DNA of 64,000 nucleotides from Panopea generosa (lineage: Eukaryota; Mollusca; Bivalvia; Adapedonta; Hiatellidae). Positions 26,000 through 39,640 of the stretch are shown piece by piece; positions within the stretch are counted from its first letter, which is position 1; each line of letters opens with the position of its first letter. The position numbers and the translations under genes are program-made. Below the pieces are notes generated by a model. It saw nothing but the letters and a program-made list of their open reading frames with translations, made no database searches and was not told the DNA's origin. The DNA lies in assembly GCA_029582155.1 (NCBI GenBank), contig CM055898.1, positions 36,641,455 to 36,705,454 on the forward strand, in the 5' to 3' direction.

Positions 26000-27869
26000 G
26001 TAGATTTTTTACTTGCATGTAGATGATTTCTATATTACTATATTTAGTAGGCTGAACTTAACTTAATTTAGATGTTTGCAATAAGTCATCCAATTTCTGG
26101 CCACTTTGAACTGAATGGTTGAAGGTTGGTATTCAACCAAGAAAAGACAAGTGAATGGGGTTAACAATATTTTCGTCATATTAACCGGTAACATAAAAAA
26201 CGTCTAGTAGTTTTATTTATAGAGATCATAACGGATCTGATTAACAGCATCACACTTCCGCAAGTAACTGGTAAACCTTTTCTTATTTAGACTAGAACCC
26301 ACTATCCCAGGAGTGAGAGGTCAATAAATTTAAAACAGTGCGTTAAATGACACGGTCATGTGCGACCATCCTGAAAATTGCTTTTTGCAAAATTTGAAAT
26401 GAAGTTTATTATGAATAAATATGAACATTACTTACTTCGAAAAAACAAAACAAAGTTCCCACTGGGAAAATGAATGCAAAGTAAGTGTTGTCAAAACAGA
26501 CCACTTTTAAATTTTTGCAATAATAACTGATAAACATTAATTATTTTGATATAATTTTCTGCATTAATTAATATTGGCATTTGAAACATATAAATCAGCG
26601 TTTTAAGATATTATAAAACATATACGATTTTTTTTTTGTAAAATGAAGTATATTTACTGCTTAAAAAAGTTTCTAACAGATGTATGATTTATGTTGTTAT
26701 CAAATTAATGATATATGATACATTTGCAGCGATATCTAACCTATTATTTTAAGTACAGTTTAAATTGAAATTAATTATTTACACTTATTTTAATGTGTTT
26801 GTTGGTTTGTAAATTGGATAGTTTTGTTGTGTCGGAAAATTGTTCTTAGCTATAGTGTAACGAGTTTGTAAACGAGTATTATGTGGTGTAAACCTGTCTA
26901 CACAAACCAGTTTTATTTATGGTAAAACAGGAAAAGTGGGTTGTATTAATAAAGGTTAGTGCTTAAAAGTAAACCATTGGTTATGTATGTGTTTTATGAA
27001 CGAGTCAAAATATATAAAAACAATCTACAATGTGCCTATGCCTGACAGTGAATGGCACATTAACACAATAAATTGGATTTCACAAGTCAAACGATTGCTG
27101 TCAGTAACCGAGCTCTATAATGTTCGTTTTAACCAAAGGATGATGAAATGTTCTTAAAAATATTTTAACAGAAAATTTCTGATTATTTCATTAGAAATGG
27201 AATGTTGATTTAAATAACTCATCAAAGTTGCTTATAAATAAAACACTAATTTAGCTCCTTTTTATTTTAAAGTATATTTTAACGTTATAAATATATCTAA
27301 GGTCCGTGAACCATTTACTAGAGAATGTAAATTATGTCTTAGGAGACGATTTAATAAAATGAAAAGACTAAGTGTATTGACATATAAAGCATTTATAAAT
27401 GCAAATGCTACTCTCTACAGATTCATAATGTAATATGTTGTTACCTTATTACCCAAACTTCTGGGCAAATTTGTAAAAAATGAAAAAAACTATCATATGT
27501 TTAATACAAATTTTAAACATTTGAAATTTATTATATTTGAAAACTGTTATAGTGTTTGATTTTTTGTATTAATAAAGATATATGTTAAACTTTATGTCGA
27601 GAGTCTGATAATTCTCTCCCAAAACAATGTTGAAAACAAATATTTGCTGCGATATAACTTATATTTCACAGTTGATGTTATTTTTAGAGAAAATATTTAA
27701 TATTTGCACTATTTAATGTGCTTGCCATAGAACCATGCAATATACCTTTATAACTAATTAGTTGTATACTGTTTATGGACCATATTTGTCCTAAATAAAC
27801 AGTTTCTATCATTCTACGTTTGAAAATAACTGACAATGAATACAAATGATCTCATCTTATCATTTACAG

Positions 27870-27977
27870 GGTCATCGAGTTTAATGTCATTGTCCCGCCT
27901 GAATATAAGTTGGCATTTAATGACATCGTTGGTGTTTATTTTTTGACGGGTGAATTCCAAGCTTTATCACGTGACAG
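27870..27977 (+). CDS. RNF213-like gene, first half of CBM20-like domain
   Basis: TTATCATTTACAG acceptor, GTATAC donor at 27978. It encodes VIEFNVIVPPEYKLAFNDIV followed by GVYFLTGEFQALSRD. The pattern (V-x-F-x-V-x-[hydrophobic]-P-x-x-[aromatic]-K-[hydrophobic] and later a V-x-hydrophobic-x-G strand) matches the opening strands of the CBM20 starch-binding-like domain near the N-terminus of RNF213. Assignment is by pattern recall of the family, not an alignment run. Confidence 0.75.
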
Positions 27978-28350
27978 GTATACACATATTTAAATGCTTT
28001 AGTTGTAGTATATATTTATGTAAATAGTATTGGTCACTATTGTGTGTTATGCGAATAGTTTGTTGTGGCACATTTAGCATCGTTCTAGTTATAAAACAAT
28101 GAACACTTTATAAAAAATAAATAAACTCAAATATGGCTGTTTTAAGATAATAAAACACAAATAATTATATCTGTTTCAACTTCGTTAGCCATTTGAAACA
28201 TACGATAATTAAAGAAATAAAGGCAATGCAATTAGTTATATGAAAAAAATACAGACCAAAGCTGTCAATGCAGTTGTCAAAACAATTATTTATTATTTAA
28301 CACAGTTAAGTTCACGACACCATTCATTATGTTTTGCCTTCTTATGAAAG

Positions 28351-28541
28351 AGAGCTTAGGAGAAACGAACTAGAGAATGGGACAGGCACATATCACATGT
28401 TCAGAGGGATAATTGCACTGCCCAACACTTCAGATACGTACACGTATAAATATGGCATCGTTTACGCAACCAGGCCTAAGACACGCGAGTGGGAGGAACT
28501 ACCACCACCAAGCTGCATCAGGACATTTCATTATCATACAG
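28351..28541 (+). CDS. RNF213-like gene, second half of CBM20-like domain
   Basis: The acceptor is TCTTATGAAAG and the donor GTATTT (28542). The frame, set by the preceding exon, gives ELRRNELENGTGTYHMFRGI then IALPNTSDTYTYKYGIVYAT. The 'hydrophobic-x-G-x-hydrophobic ... YKYGIVY' segment corresponds to the IPYKYVIYNG strand of vertebrate RNF213 CBM20, and REWE follows. An alternative acceptor at 28305 is excluded because it gives an in-frame stop. Whether glycan-binding aromatic residues are conserved cannot be judged here. Confidence 0.75.
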
Positions 28542-29475
28542 GTATTTTATCTATTGTATATACATATATATAAGTTCCATGTTATACTTGATAATTTCAA
28601 GGCAGACAATAGCGAAGAAATGGAATTATAGATTACATGAGTTAAGAAATATTTTAATTAGATATTATTAAGTTTACATAAATATATTCAATGAAATTTT
28701 AATACTCTGGTAAATTTGAGAACAGAACAGAATAAATTTTTATTTCAATTAATTTTGTACAAAGTACATTATCAGGTAAACAAATACAATTTGCACAATA
28801 ATTAAACATTTAAGTCATATGTAATTAATCGAATAAATATAGAATACAGGTTACAGAAACGTAATTTTAAAATAAAAATAAAACAAGTATCAAAATTCAA
28901 TCCATATATCAAGTGGATCTTATCTATAATTATTGACGTTGAACCAAATAACATTTTCGGATAAAATAATATTGCATAATGTTTAGACTATCGGATCTAA
29001 TAGTTGAAGCCTATTTAAAGTATATGGCTAATTTACACAAAAATATTTATTATTTGACTATAGCAATTCTGAATATTCTAAAATTTAAACATGCTAAGTT
29101 TTACATAGTAATATTTTTTAATATACTGCTTTCTAAGATCTGTTTAGCTTGGACATATGGTAATAAATTGGAACTTGTTGTTTAAATCTCTTTTGTTACA
29201 ACATTGACAGTAATGGGTATTGCTTTTTATTTTGTTTTTAGCATATCTACAAGTGTGCATTCTAAGTTAATGAGCGGGAATTCTGAGTCTTGTTATAAAA
29301 ATACACAAGTTAAGAAGTAATCTGTATTATATATGTCGCTGATACTATAACGTTAGGCTTTATTCTCGATTATTTACCTTGTCTAATGCAAATACATAAC
29401 ATACTTCCTGTATGACATTTGGTTAAAGCATAATATGCTACGCAGATAAAGATGTTTTGTATTAATTGTTTAAAG

Positions 29476-29744
29476 AGCTGACTGAAATTTACGATGGAAT
29501 ACTTGTTCGGCAAGGGGACATTTCCTATCTTGGAATATTACTCGGTCTACTGTTGCACGGAACCGCACCTGCAGCAAAACATCGACAGAACCTAAATTGG
29601 TCAATAGAAGCATATCTGAGTCCACGGAATAATTTAGACAGAGATCCTACAAACGTCTACAAGAGGATCACTCGCATCTTGACAGGAGTATTACAGTCGT
29701 ATAGATTATGGCATCCCAGCTTAGCAGGATGTGTCTCTGAATCA
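29476..29744 (+). CDS. RNF213-like gene, helical stalk exon 1
   Basis: It joins by one plus two bases (GAG) to the CBM20-like exon and ends in phase 0 at GTAAGT (29745). It encodes about 90 residues including GDISYLGILLGLLLHGTAPA and TNVYKRITRILTGVLQSYRL. It is predicted helical. The position after CBM20 and the composition fit the long alpha-helical N-terminal arm of RNF213, the part preceding the dynein-like AAA+ ring. Confidence 0.75.
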
Positions 29745-29829
29745 GTAAGTATGCCATTTTGTTTCGATATTTACTAAATGTGTGTTAAGTTTAACTTTAT
29801 TTATTTCATTTGAATGCGCAACAAGTTAT

Positions 29830-29990
29830 TACATCTCACGCTTGTCTTCGTGTGCAGAACCAGTATTCAGCATATGTAGAAAATTGTCTTTCTCAAGGAC
29901 AACACTCATAGCTGTCAGGGATGATCGAACCAAAGACCTTCCTATCCTGGGTACGGTGCTCTAGCACTGGATCCCACGTTCCACTAAATG
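29830..29990 (-). mobile_element. tRNA-like SINE fragment
   Basis: On the minus strand a B-box-like GGTTCGATCAT follows a region with CCAGTGCTAGAG. It lies in an intron and is too decayed for family assignment. A weaker similar piece sits at about 30225-30320. Confidence 0.4.
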
Positions 29991-30394
29991 TGTGTTAACC
30001 GACTGAATTGATTTTTTGATTTTTTTAAAGAAAGTATTATAATCATAGCTCAAATTTTAATGCGAAATCTGACAAATACCAAGAATAAAATATGTTCACA
30101 AATAAAATATTGGAAACCGGTACATATCATAAATTTGTTTAACTGATATTTTTAATATAGTTGAACGAAATTTTCAACACATACAAAGTAATGTATGGCA
30201 TGTCCATATTTATTGGTGGAGAAAAAACTTAACGGATTTGCACTGAGATGAGTTCGAATTAACGACCAGAGTCGCGAGAGGTGAATGCTCATTAGACGAA
30301 AGCGCTTTAGAACACTTCGCCGCAATGAACCATTCATTGTTTGACAGTATTTGTGTATATAAAAGCTTAATTTAGATAAACTTATTTTCGTCAG

Positions 30395-30630
30395 GTTGTC
30401 AGAATACTTTTTCAACGACTACAATCGTGTATAGGGAGAGATGAGTCTGAGACAGAAGCAGCAGACAGAATGGTGACGTCCGTTTTGATAGCTTTACTAT
30501 GTGAAAACGCATTCTTGAGCCAAAACCAACATCAGCTATTGCTACGGGGTCTTCTTATACGGCCAGACTTCGGTCAGCAAATGTGTCATGATTATATCGG
30601 ATTGATACATAGATTCTCACATGACACAAG
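30395..30630 (+). CDS. RNF213-like gene, helical stalk exon 2
   Basis: TTATTTTCGTCAG acceptor, GTAAGA donor at 30631, entry phase 0, exit with two bases. The open frame of 78 codons begins VVRILFQRLQSCIGRDESET and includes MVTSVLIALLCENAFLSQNQ. This exon has no long ATG frame and is found by junctions and phase only. It continues the helical region. Confidence 0.75.
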
Positions 30631-30799
30631 GTAAGAAACGGTTGTGTCGTTCAACTCAAATTTAAATAGGTTACCTTTAAAAGCAGCTATTCATGAAAAA
30701 TATAAATTAATAAAGTGAATTTCGTACATACCGTTTTATTTTTTTAGCTCGACTATTTGGAGAATAGCTATATCTATTCTACTCACCCGGGTGTCGGCG

Positions 30800-32510
30800 T
30801 CACACCTGGGTAAAAGTTTTTTTGCTTGTAAGTCCCTATTTTAATAATCATTGCATGTATTGACTTTACACAACACTTCCCAGTCATCAAATCAACTACA
30901 ATAACTAAGTAATTTATGAATGAATATAATGCAAATTATTGCTCTTGTTTGACTTAGAAATCCTGGTTAAAGTTTTGCATGCAAGTACCATCAAGTTCAT
31001 ATCTAACCAACCACGCAAAGCTTTTGATTGAAATGTCACACAAAATTTCCAAGTTATCAAACCTATTAGCTACACTAAGTAAGATAATTCTTGGATGACT
31101 ATAATGCAAAACTATTGCCCTTGTTTGACTTAGAAATTCTGGTTTAAGTTTTGCGTGCAAGTGCACTGAAGTGTATATCTCACCATCCACTCAATGATTT
31201 TAAATGAAACTTCACACAAGACTTCCCAGTCATCAAACCTTCTAACATAACTAAGTTAGATAAATATTGGATAACTATAAAGCAAAATTATTGCCCTTGA
31301 CTTAGGACCTCTGGTTAAAGTTTTGCGTGCAAGTGCCATGAAGTCTATATCTCACCGATCACTCTGACAATGAATTTGACTGAAACTTCACACAATACGT
31401 CCCAGTCATTAAACCTACTAACATAAATGAGTAAGATAACTCTTATATGAAAATAATGCAAATTATTGCCCTTGTTTGACTTTTGGTTAAAGTTTTGCAT
31501 GCAAGTACCATCAAGTCCATATCTCACCAATCACCTAATGCATTTGACTTCCCAGTCATCATACCTACTAACATAACTGAGTGAGATATCTCTTGGCTGA
31601 CAATAATGCAGAAGTATTGCCCTTGTTTGACTTAGAAATTCCGGCTAAAGTTTTACGTGCAAGTACCATCAAGTCCATATTTCACCAACCACTTAATGTA
31701 TTTGATTGAGACTCCACACACCACTCTCCAGTTATCAAACCTACTACAAAAGTGGAGTTAGATATACATGCGTGAATAGTATGCAAATTATTGCCCTTGT
31801 TTGACTTAGAAATGCTAGTTAAAGTTTTGCGTGCAAGTACCATCAAGTTCATACCTCTCCAATAACAATTTATTTAATATGATCTCCAGACAATACTTTC
31901 CAGTCATCCAATCCACTAATATAATAAAGTTAGATAACTTTTGCATAAATATAATGAATATTATTGCCCTTGTTTGACTTTGACAAGTCCATAACATAAC
32001 AACCTCTCAATGTATTTGATTGAAACTTTACGTATGGCTTTATTCATGAATATAATGCAAATTATTGCCCTTGTTTAACTTAGAAATTTTGGTTAAAGTT
32101 TTGCATCTAGTCCATATCTCATTAACCACTCAATGTATTTGATAGAAACTTCACACAATACTTCATAGTCATTAAACCAACCTACTAAATAAATTAAGTA
32201 GGATAACTCTTGGATGAATATATTGAAAATTATGGCCCTTCTTTGACTAAGACAAGTCCAAAACACAGCAACCTCTCAATGTATTTGATTGAAACTTTAC
32301 GTATGGCTTTAGTCATGAAACTAACTAAATTAATCAAGTTGGAGAACTGTTGCCAGAGTTTTTCTTCTTCAAATAATTGCCTTTGAAAAAGAAATTCTAT
32401 AACTAGGCAAACACAGCATGCATTGGATTGAAACTTCATACAAGGTATTGCAGTTATAAGACCTACTCAATTTAGTAAGTTAGATAACTCTTGTTTGCTT
32501 AAATTTGTTA
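30800..32510. repeat. ~175-bp tandem array, about 9-10 units
   Basis: Units carry TTGCCCTTGTTTGACTTAG, GGTTAAAGTTTTGCGTGCAA, CCATATCTCACCAA and GAAACTTCACACAATACTTC. The TTGCCCTTG landmark recurs at about 30939, 31117, 31291, 31466, 31618, 31793, 31968, 32067 and 32237. The array is preceded by a CTCGACTATTTGGAGAATAG-type sequence, whose start recurs at about 34668. It fills the intron between two coding exons. Confidence 0.9.
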
Positions 32511-32634
32511 TTAGTCTCAATCAAATGTGTACTTTTGTTGCAAATATTCGAGTAATCGTGGGTGCTGTCTTATTTACAGCTCTTATCTATTTCATATGAG
32601 CAACATACTTGTTTGTTTTAAGTTTTTTAAACAG

Positions 32635-32838
32635 AGCTATGGAAAGTGTACGAAACCTTTGTAAGTGGACACACGAACGACGCGCTGATCCATCGTGGCT
32701 CTTCTGTGCACCTCTGCTGCATTTCTTCTACAAAGAGTCTATACCATTCAGTAGTCAGATCAATACAGATACGCGATTAAGAACCAGTGGACTTTGTACC
32801 CACATAAAAGAATTCAAAAAGCCTTCAACTCGGAAACT
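32635..32838 (+). CDS. RNF213-like gene, helical stalk exon 3
   Basis: TTTTTTAAACAG acceptor, GTAAGT donor at 32839, two-base phase at both ends. It encodes AMESVRNLCKWTHERRADPS then WLFCAPLLHFFYKES. The 'NLC..........[WT]WL...P[LV]LH' pattern closely resembles human RNF213 (NLCQRC...TYTWLGALPVLH), and this is the strongest stalk match in the window. Confidence 0.8.
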
Positions 32839-32839
32839 G

Positions 32840-35800
32840 TAAGTTTATATAATGATATATTTGATATTCTTACCATCAAATGATATTTTTAAAAAAATTG
32901 GTAACCCTTTTTGAAGTCTGAAAAAAAATTGATTTACATAATGTCATACCTGTTTGTATATCTAAACACAATTAGCAATGATGATTTTTTTTATTTTCCT
33001 ACTATAAATATTGGCGTTGTTATGTGTCATTGAAGTGTGTATTTGTTTTTAATGTGTTGGATATATGGAAATCTATTTCGTAAGTTATACCACCGTCTTA
33101 CAAAACAAAACATGTTCAAACACGATACAGTAAAAGAATCCACATTACAGAATAAAAATTATCATAATGTGTCATTGTACTTGTATAATTTACAATGAAG
33201 CAATAACAAATGAAGAATTTAAGCAGAATATCGTAAATACTTTATTTTGAAGTTAGAGAGACTGAGCTCGTAACACTATGATCAAAATTCAACATAAAAT
33301 GCAAGCGTGTAGTGGAAATTCTAGATATAAATAAGCGCTAAATTAACTGTTTGCATAATGTATATATAATGTCTTGCTTTGCAAATGCTGAAATATCAAT
33401 ACGCCAACTATGTTTTGCACAAAAGATTAAACTTTGTTAAAGAAAGTTATAAAATAAATAACCATCTCAACTATTCCATAAAAATAAAATATTCAGAGTC
33501 ATATCTATGCAGTTGCACCCTACCTAGGTTTAATAGCCAATATGTATACGACGGACTTCATCCGATTATCTTACCACATTATCTTGGGTATATATCATTA
33601 TTAATTCAAGTTAATCTTATAGTATATTAAATGCAATTACGAAAATATTCAATGTACATGGGTTTATAATGTTCATCTGTCATATTTGTAACTTTGTAAG
33701 GAAGATGTATTCGAAACGTTAAACGAACTCTCTGGAAATAGTTCGCATATAATACTAATATCCCGTGTTCAGAAGCAAACAACAATACATGTTCAATGGT
33801 TGTCGAATAATCCTTATTCAAGTTATTTTAGGTAATTATGTAATATAATATGATAATTGGTTAATTGAATAAGATCTTTTTACTCTGGTACTAATAAAGA
33901 GTTCCTTTAAAAAACTGCAAAATTTTAATGCGTTTAAACAATAAAGTAGCTAACAGTTTTTATTATTATAGTTGTATGCTCATTATAACATCCATTCCTT
34001 TAAACAGTAGTTTTTCTAATTCTGTAAACCCTTTTTCGTAACATGCATGCTCTTTATTATAAGCTTATAGAAAAAGAGCCAAAAAGCACCACATTCTTTC
34101 GTTAATAAAGCTCTTTTTGCTTAAAGGTTATATATTAGATCATTCATTTAATAAACGTAGAAAGTGATGTGAAATCATTTTTAATCCTGTCATGTTCTAC
34201 TACATAATTTAAAAAAGGCAATTCATTACCAACATGTGCTGATGAACAAAAATAAATAAATACATATGAAATTATTTTATCTTTTGAGACAGTTACAGCA
34301 AAACCATTTTAAGCTGGAATATAATTGAATAGTTGTCATCACACATCAATGTCAAAACGTATAGAAAACACATATTTATATTTAATTAATGTTTTAATAA
34401 TTTATTGAACAAAATACAAATTTGTGTTTGGAAAGGCTATTCAAAATATATACCGTAATGTTAATTTTACACCAGATATGTACTTTTTTAACATACCCGT
34501 GTGTTTCTAGTTGGTGCTCATTTCGTTTTAAATATTGACTTTGCTATCTTCACTGCTTTGTTCTTCGACAGCTCATAATCATTTACTAAATAATACGTCG
34601 GGTACAGGTTTATTGTATTAAACAGTTTTCAAAATCATATTTGTCTTGATCACATCATATACTTTTAGCTCGACATTAATTCTATTTATAATGCGAACAC
34701 TTGTAGTCACCCATTCGTCGGTGTTTTGTTACCACCTTGCGAATCGATATAAACTTTATATAAAAAGTGAACTAGCAAAAGTCAAACATACATAAATATC
34801 TTTCATAACTATACAGTCATTTGGTATATAGCTATTGCTCTTGTTGGACTTAGGACTCTGTGTTAGACGATTTACTCTATTTAGACATTTCTGACACAGT
34901 AATATGACCAATGTTTGACTTACGCTTTTAATAAGCATCTCAATTTTAAATACTAGGAATGGTTTGAAACTTAACAAAATATGTTTCCATATATACCTTA
35001 ATATGGAACAGACAAACTCTATTTTTTTATCTGGGTTTTGTGTATAGTGATGGCCCTTATAATCCGTCTGTGGTCAATATAGTTTATTTAAACTTAAGAA
35101 ATACAATTCTTTTTCGTTGGCATAGTTTCAAACTAACTTCACACATGTGTTCACTGACATAACATTCCGTTAATTTTCTGGATCGTTAACAGAGTAACGG
35201 ATCTTGTTTAACTTAATATGTAAGGTTTGCCTTCTGTTTGTAAGCTGATATTTTATTAATTAATAAACACTATTAATTAATAAATACTAACTAATAGTAA
35301 ATGACAATTAATTAACAATAATTAATCAATAATTAATGCATATCAGCGTATCATGTTAATACATGAATATGATGACAGTGTTAAAGGCACGTTCAAGTTG
35401 GATTTGATGTTATTCTCAAAAGTTAATAAATGGTATTACGTATTAAGTAAACACACATAGTTGTTTGACGATACTTCATTTTTTGTCATCGCAATAGTTT
35501 TAGTAGTCCATGCATATATTACTATAATGTGCTCAAACGTGGCTTTCCCAACATTGTTATTTAACGCACTTAATCGGGAGAGATGTGTCCGCACTTTAGA
35601 CTACTACTAATAGGCCAGACTGGACCCGTATTATAATTGATTGTAACAATCAAATACTAAGTATATAGGAACATTATTCTACGCGGACATTTGGCTTAAA
35701 ACTGGCGTGCATAAATGAACGTTCTGTATGTCTGGATAACACTAACCGCTCTGATTACACAGCTGTTTAAACACAACAGATAAACATACGAACTTTATAT

Positions 35801-36010
35801 ATTATGGCGGTTTAGTACAAATATAAATGCATTTATGTTGTCGTGTTTGTTTTTGTATCAGTTTCAATGACATCCAATTTATATTAATGATTCAAGTATA
35901 AAGTTTGAAAAACCCATCCCAGTGCAAAACATCATTCATCAACAACCTGAATTCATCTTATGAACTTTTAAATATTCAGATACATTTTGGCTAAATAATT
36001 TTCTTATTAG
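32840..36010. other. Intron without recognised features
   Basis: AT-rich sequence with a few dispersed-repeat phrases (a decayed copy at about 34660-34980 related to the 30.8-kb array) and AT-only palindromic runs at 35250-35340. No further exon could be supported. Confidence 0.5.
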
Positions 36011-36200
36011 ACCTCTGGATACTGTGGCAGTAGAATTAGAACTACTTTGTGACGTAGATCCCCTGCTACGAACATGTTTTCTGTCTGCACTGGACGTCAC
36101 CCAAACAGAAAAGCTGACGTCTATTTGGAAGATAGAGGAAAATCAAATTTTATCTAGAGTTCATGATTTTCTCCAAACAGAAGCTGTGCCGTATGTAATG
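36011..36200 (+). CDS. RNF213-like gene, helical stalk exon 4
   Basis: TTTTCTTATTAG acceptor, GTAAGT donor at 36201, entry with one base and exit in phase 0. It encodes PLDTVAVELELLCDVDPLLR and further on ILSRVHDFLQTEAVPYVM. It remains in the helical arm. Confidence 0.75.
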
Positions 36201-36201
36201 G

Positions 36202-38430
36202 TAAGTTTGTTATCATTATACGTGTAACTTGATTTGATATTTTAACCAACGATTTCATCAAGTATTTTCGAAAAACCAAAAAATGGAGTTTGACCATGTA
36301 TTTGTCATAACATTTTACACAAGAAGGCTTCGTGGAGATTATGCTTTGTTTTGTTGGTATAATAAAACCTGTGGTTGACGACAGTAAGGAATTTACGCAC
36401 GTTATTTCTTTTGTTGATACATAAAACATGTGGTAGGTATGGTAATGGAATTTAAAACAATATAAATTATTAGTTATGTACGGATCAATTTATTTTACAT
36501 GTACATATTCAGTTGTGAATTTATCGCACCAATTGGAAATACAAATGTACAATGTCGGATGAAAGATGTATATGTTCGATTAACTTCAGGACGTTCTACA
36601 AAAACGGCATGTTCCATATGTATCGACATATGTATCCATATTACTGTTATGGCATTCACCTCTGAAGCCATATCGGGTTATTCCTCTATGACAACAAATG
36701 ATAAAAAACAGCGGTTAAAGGTATTTTGTTCTTTGTACTATATAAAATAAGGTCTAGGATTTCCACGGTAAAAACAATATTCCAAATAGAAGTATTGTTT
36801 GATGGTATGATTGTATTCTCACATACAAATGCACACTAACTGGCAGGTTGACCAACTTGGGACTTTTTAAAGATGGTGCAGTGAACCCTAAGAACTTTTC
36901 AAAAAAGAAGTCCTCAGATGCTTATAAATACATGCATCTGTTAAAATGCTATAAATGTCACGTTTTTAAAAACCAGTGATGTCTTATTGCAGTGGACAAT
37001 GCTATATCAGCTTTTGCTCTACTCATCTGCATCAAGAAATCAACACCACTATGAACCATTTTGAAAATATTTCAAACCAAACTAAAAAGGACTTGTTTTA
37101 TGCGTAAGAATAATGTTACCTTTGTGTGTGTGTGTGTGTGTGTGTGTGAAAATCAGATGTTATTTTCCTGTGGTACACACAATATGCAATACTATGTCCC
37201 CTTGTGCAACCTATACATGCATACAGGAACACAATAGTGTTAGATTGTATTTCATGAGCAAAAGTTACGTTCTCTGAGTAATTTTGTAAATGGAACCAAT
37301 GTGTATTTACAGATTTTCAATTTAACTGTAAATGAAGAACATCAACAGCACATTGTGCCATCAGCGAATTAGAGAGCATTTCAGACTTTGACCGCCAACT
37401 AGATCATTCCTGTTTTAAAAGTTTCATCAGCGATGTATGAATAGTCCGGTTACTATTGGGAATTAATAAACGTGAACGTGTAGTAAATAAAGGATCTTAC
37501 ATGAGTGATCTTACAACTCGAAAAAAGTTTTCATTTATAATTTATTTGGTAGATATTCTCGATAAGAAACGTGAAAGAAATCCAGCATATTTGTTTCCCT
37601 GAGTCATCGTATAACGAAACGTCTCAAACAACGTTATTAAAGCATGATAAATCGACGTCATTTATATATTCGGGCAAGTCTAAAAGTACTGCGGCAATTT
37701 ACGTAACAGAGCCGAGTTATACGGAAACTTTCGAGCGATGAATCGGAAGAGATATTACACTTGATTAATATAAAAAATATGTCCTGGATTAATTACAGTC
37801 CTGCATCGTAAATTATGTGATAAAATTTAATAACAATATCGTTTCCGAATGCTATTTCAGATTAAATGAGATTGCGGGATACGGTGGAGGAAAACAGAAT
37901 AAATCTGTTGGGGAAAAAAGAATAACATTCTCCCCATCAAAATGTTATAGCATAGGCCACAGTGAGGGGCAAATATCAAAGTGTAAATCTGTATTTGATA
38001 ATTCGATTTATAATTTTTGGCTAAATTGGTCAATACTTGAGACCGTGTATCTCGAAAACCTAACCTTTCGAGGGTTAAGTTTAAGGAGAGATCAACAAGA
38101 CATAATATTCAGGGCAATAACTTTGAAGCGATTGAACAAAATTACTTGACAGGAATATACTTTACAGGAGACGGCATGGCACGAACCCTGTTCTACGCCA
38201 TAATATTGAGTTTTGCATCAAATTTAGGGAGCATTGGTGGGCTACATCAATGCTTATTTGTAACAGATCATATAAATAACTTGGTTTTGCTATATATTGC
38301 CTTAATGCATTGCGAGACAATTTGCTTTCTACTTACAGGAAAACATCAAAACTATATCCTGGATGCAACAAAACGTCGATGATTATATTTTACAGTTTAC
38401 TTTAAACGTACATGATTATATCCATTTTCA
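36202..38430. other. Intron, mostly unrecognised
   Basis: It contains a (GT)n run at 37122-37148 and open frames at 36499-36750 and 37817-38149 that lack domains and usable junctions in the required phase. Confidence 0.5.
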
Positions 38431-38431
38431 G

Positions 38432-38490
38432 GACTTGGCAAAGATTGTTAAGACAGTTACAAAACAGGTGCAACAACGAGGACCAGTAAG
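38432..38490 (+). CDS. RNF213-like gene, 59-bp exon
   Basis: CCATTTTCAG acceptor and GTATTT donor at 38491. Entered in phase 0 it reads DLAKIVKTVTKQVQQRGPV and leaves two bases, which bridges the otherwise incompatible phases of the exons at 36011 and 41065. A competing GTAAGG donor at 38486 would leave the wrong phase, though it has the better consensus and might be used in another isoform. Confidence 0.6.
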
Positions 38491-38579
38491 GTATTTGTAA
38501 ACAATTAATTAAATAGAAAATAAAATTGCCGAGGTAAGGAACCGTAGACACGAACACAAAACACATGATTGTAACACTT

Positions 38580-39640
38580 GTTACATCTGCATTACTTATA
38601 TATATCTTAGACAAGTTCTTGAACTGGTAAAAATCAGTTAATTTATTTCAATATTACAGCCATTGAATCGTCCAAAGTTTTTTGACTTTGTGTGCACTCA
38701 TAGATTTTTAAATATTTAAATCGGATATGATTGACACGGTAAGTATAAAAATGAGTTATTTGACCTTTAGTGTACTTTAGCAATCACAATCATGCAGTAA
38801 GAGTTATGTTATTATATATAACAGTTCGGATAAGTCCCTTGAATCATTAAATATCGAAGTTATGTTCCTTGAATCGTCAACTATTGCATTATTTGACCTG
38901 GTATAAATTGTAACTTTTCATTTGATTGTCACCACAGTTACATTGTATATCTAGTTATATAACTTAAATCTTTCTGACAAGTTCTTGAACTGGGCAGAAT
39001 TGGTAATTTACGGCCCTTGAATTGTCAAAAATACCATTATTGTGTGCACTCAAGCACTTGCAGTTTTTTCATTGGCTGTTCACCACAACTACACAGTAGT
39101 TACATAATACAATATCTTTATCTGATCCTCTTAAAGTTAAATAGTAGTTATATAACCATAATGTCTCTGGCAAATAATTGCGTTATTAGAACTAGACGTA
39201 GTTGATTATGTATGTTTTTGCGTTATTTGACATTGTGTTTACTTTGACACTCATTTTTCATGGAATCTTCACCAAAGGAATAGAGTAGTTTTATAAGCAT
39301 ATCATCTCGGAAAAGTTCCTGAACTAGCCAAATTAGAAAATTAAAATCAAAGTTATGGCCCTCAAATTACCCGAAAATACGTTTTTGATCTTGTGTGCAA
39401 ACATGTACTGGCAGTTGACATTAGTTCTAACCAAACATACATAGCATTTACCATAACCAAAACATCTAGGAAGACGTTTCTTAACTGGTTAAATCATGTT
39501 ATTAATGTCAGAGTAAGGGCCATTGAATCCTCAACAATTGCACTATTTGACTTGCGTACACTGTAGCACCTGTATGTTGAATATTCATCAAACTAACATA
39601 ATAGTTCCCTTATATAATACTATCCCAGATAACATTTTGA
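38580..39640. repeat. Diverged copies of the 2.9-kb dispersed repeat family
   Basis: Several units with 'GTTATTTGACCTTTAGTGTA', 'AAGTTCTTGAACTGG', 'ACGGCCCTTGAATTGTC' and 'CACAACTACACAGTAGTTAC' resemble those at 2880-3770. Located within an intron. Confidence 0.6.
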
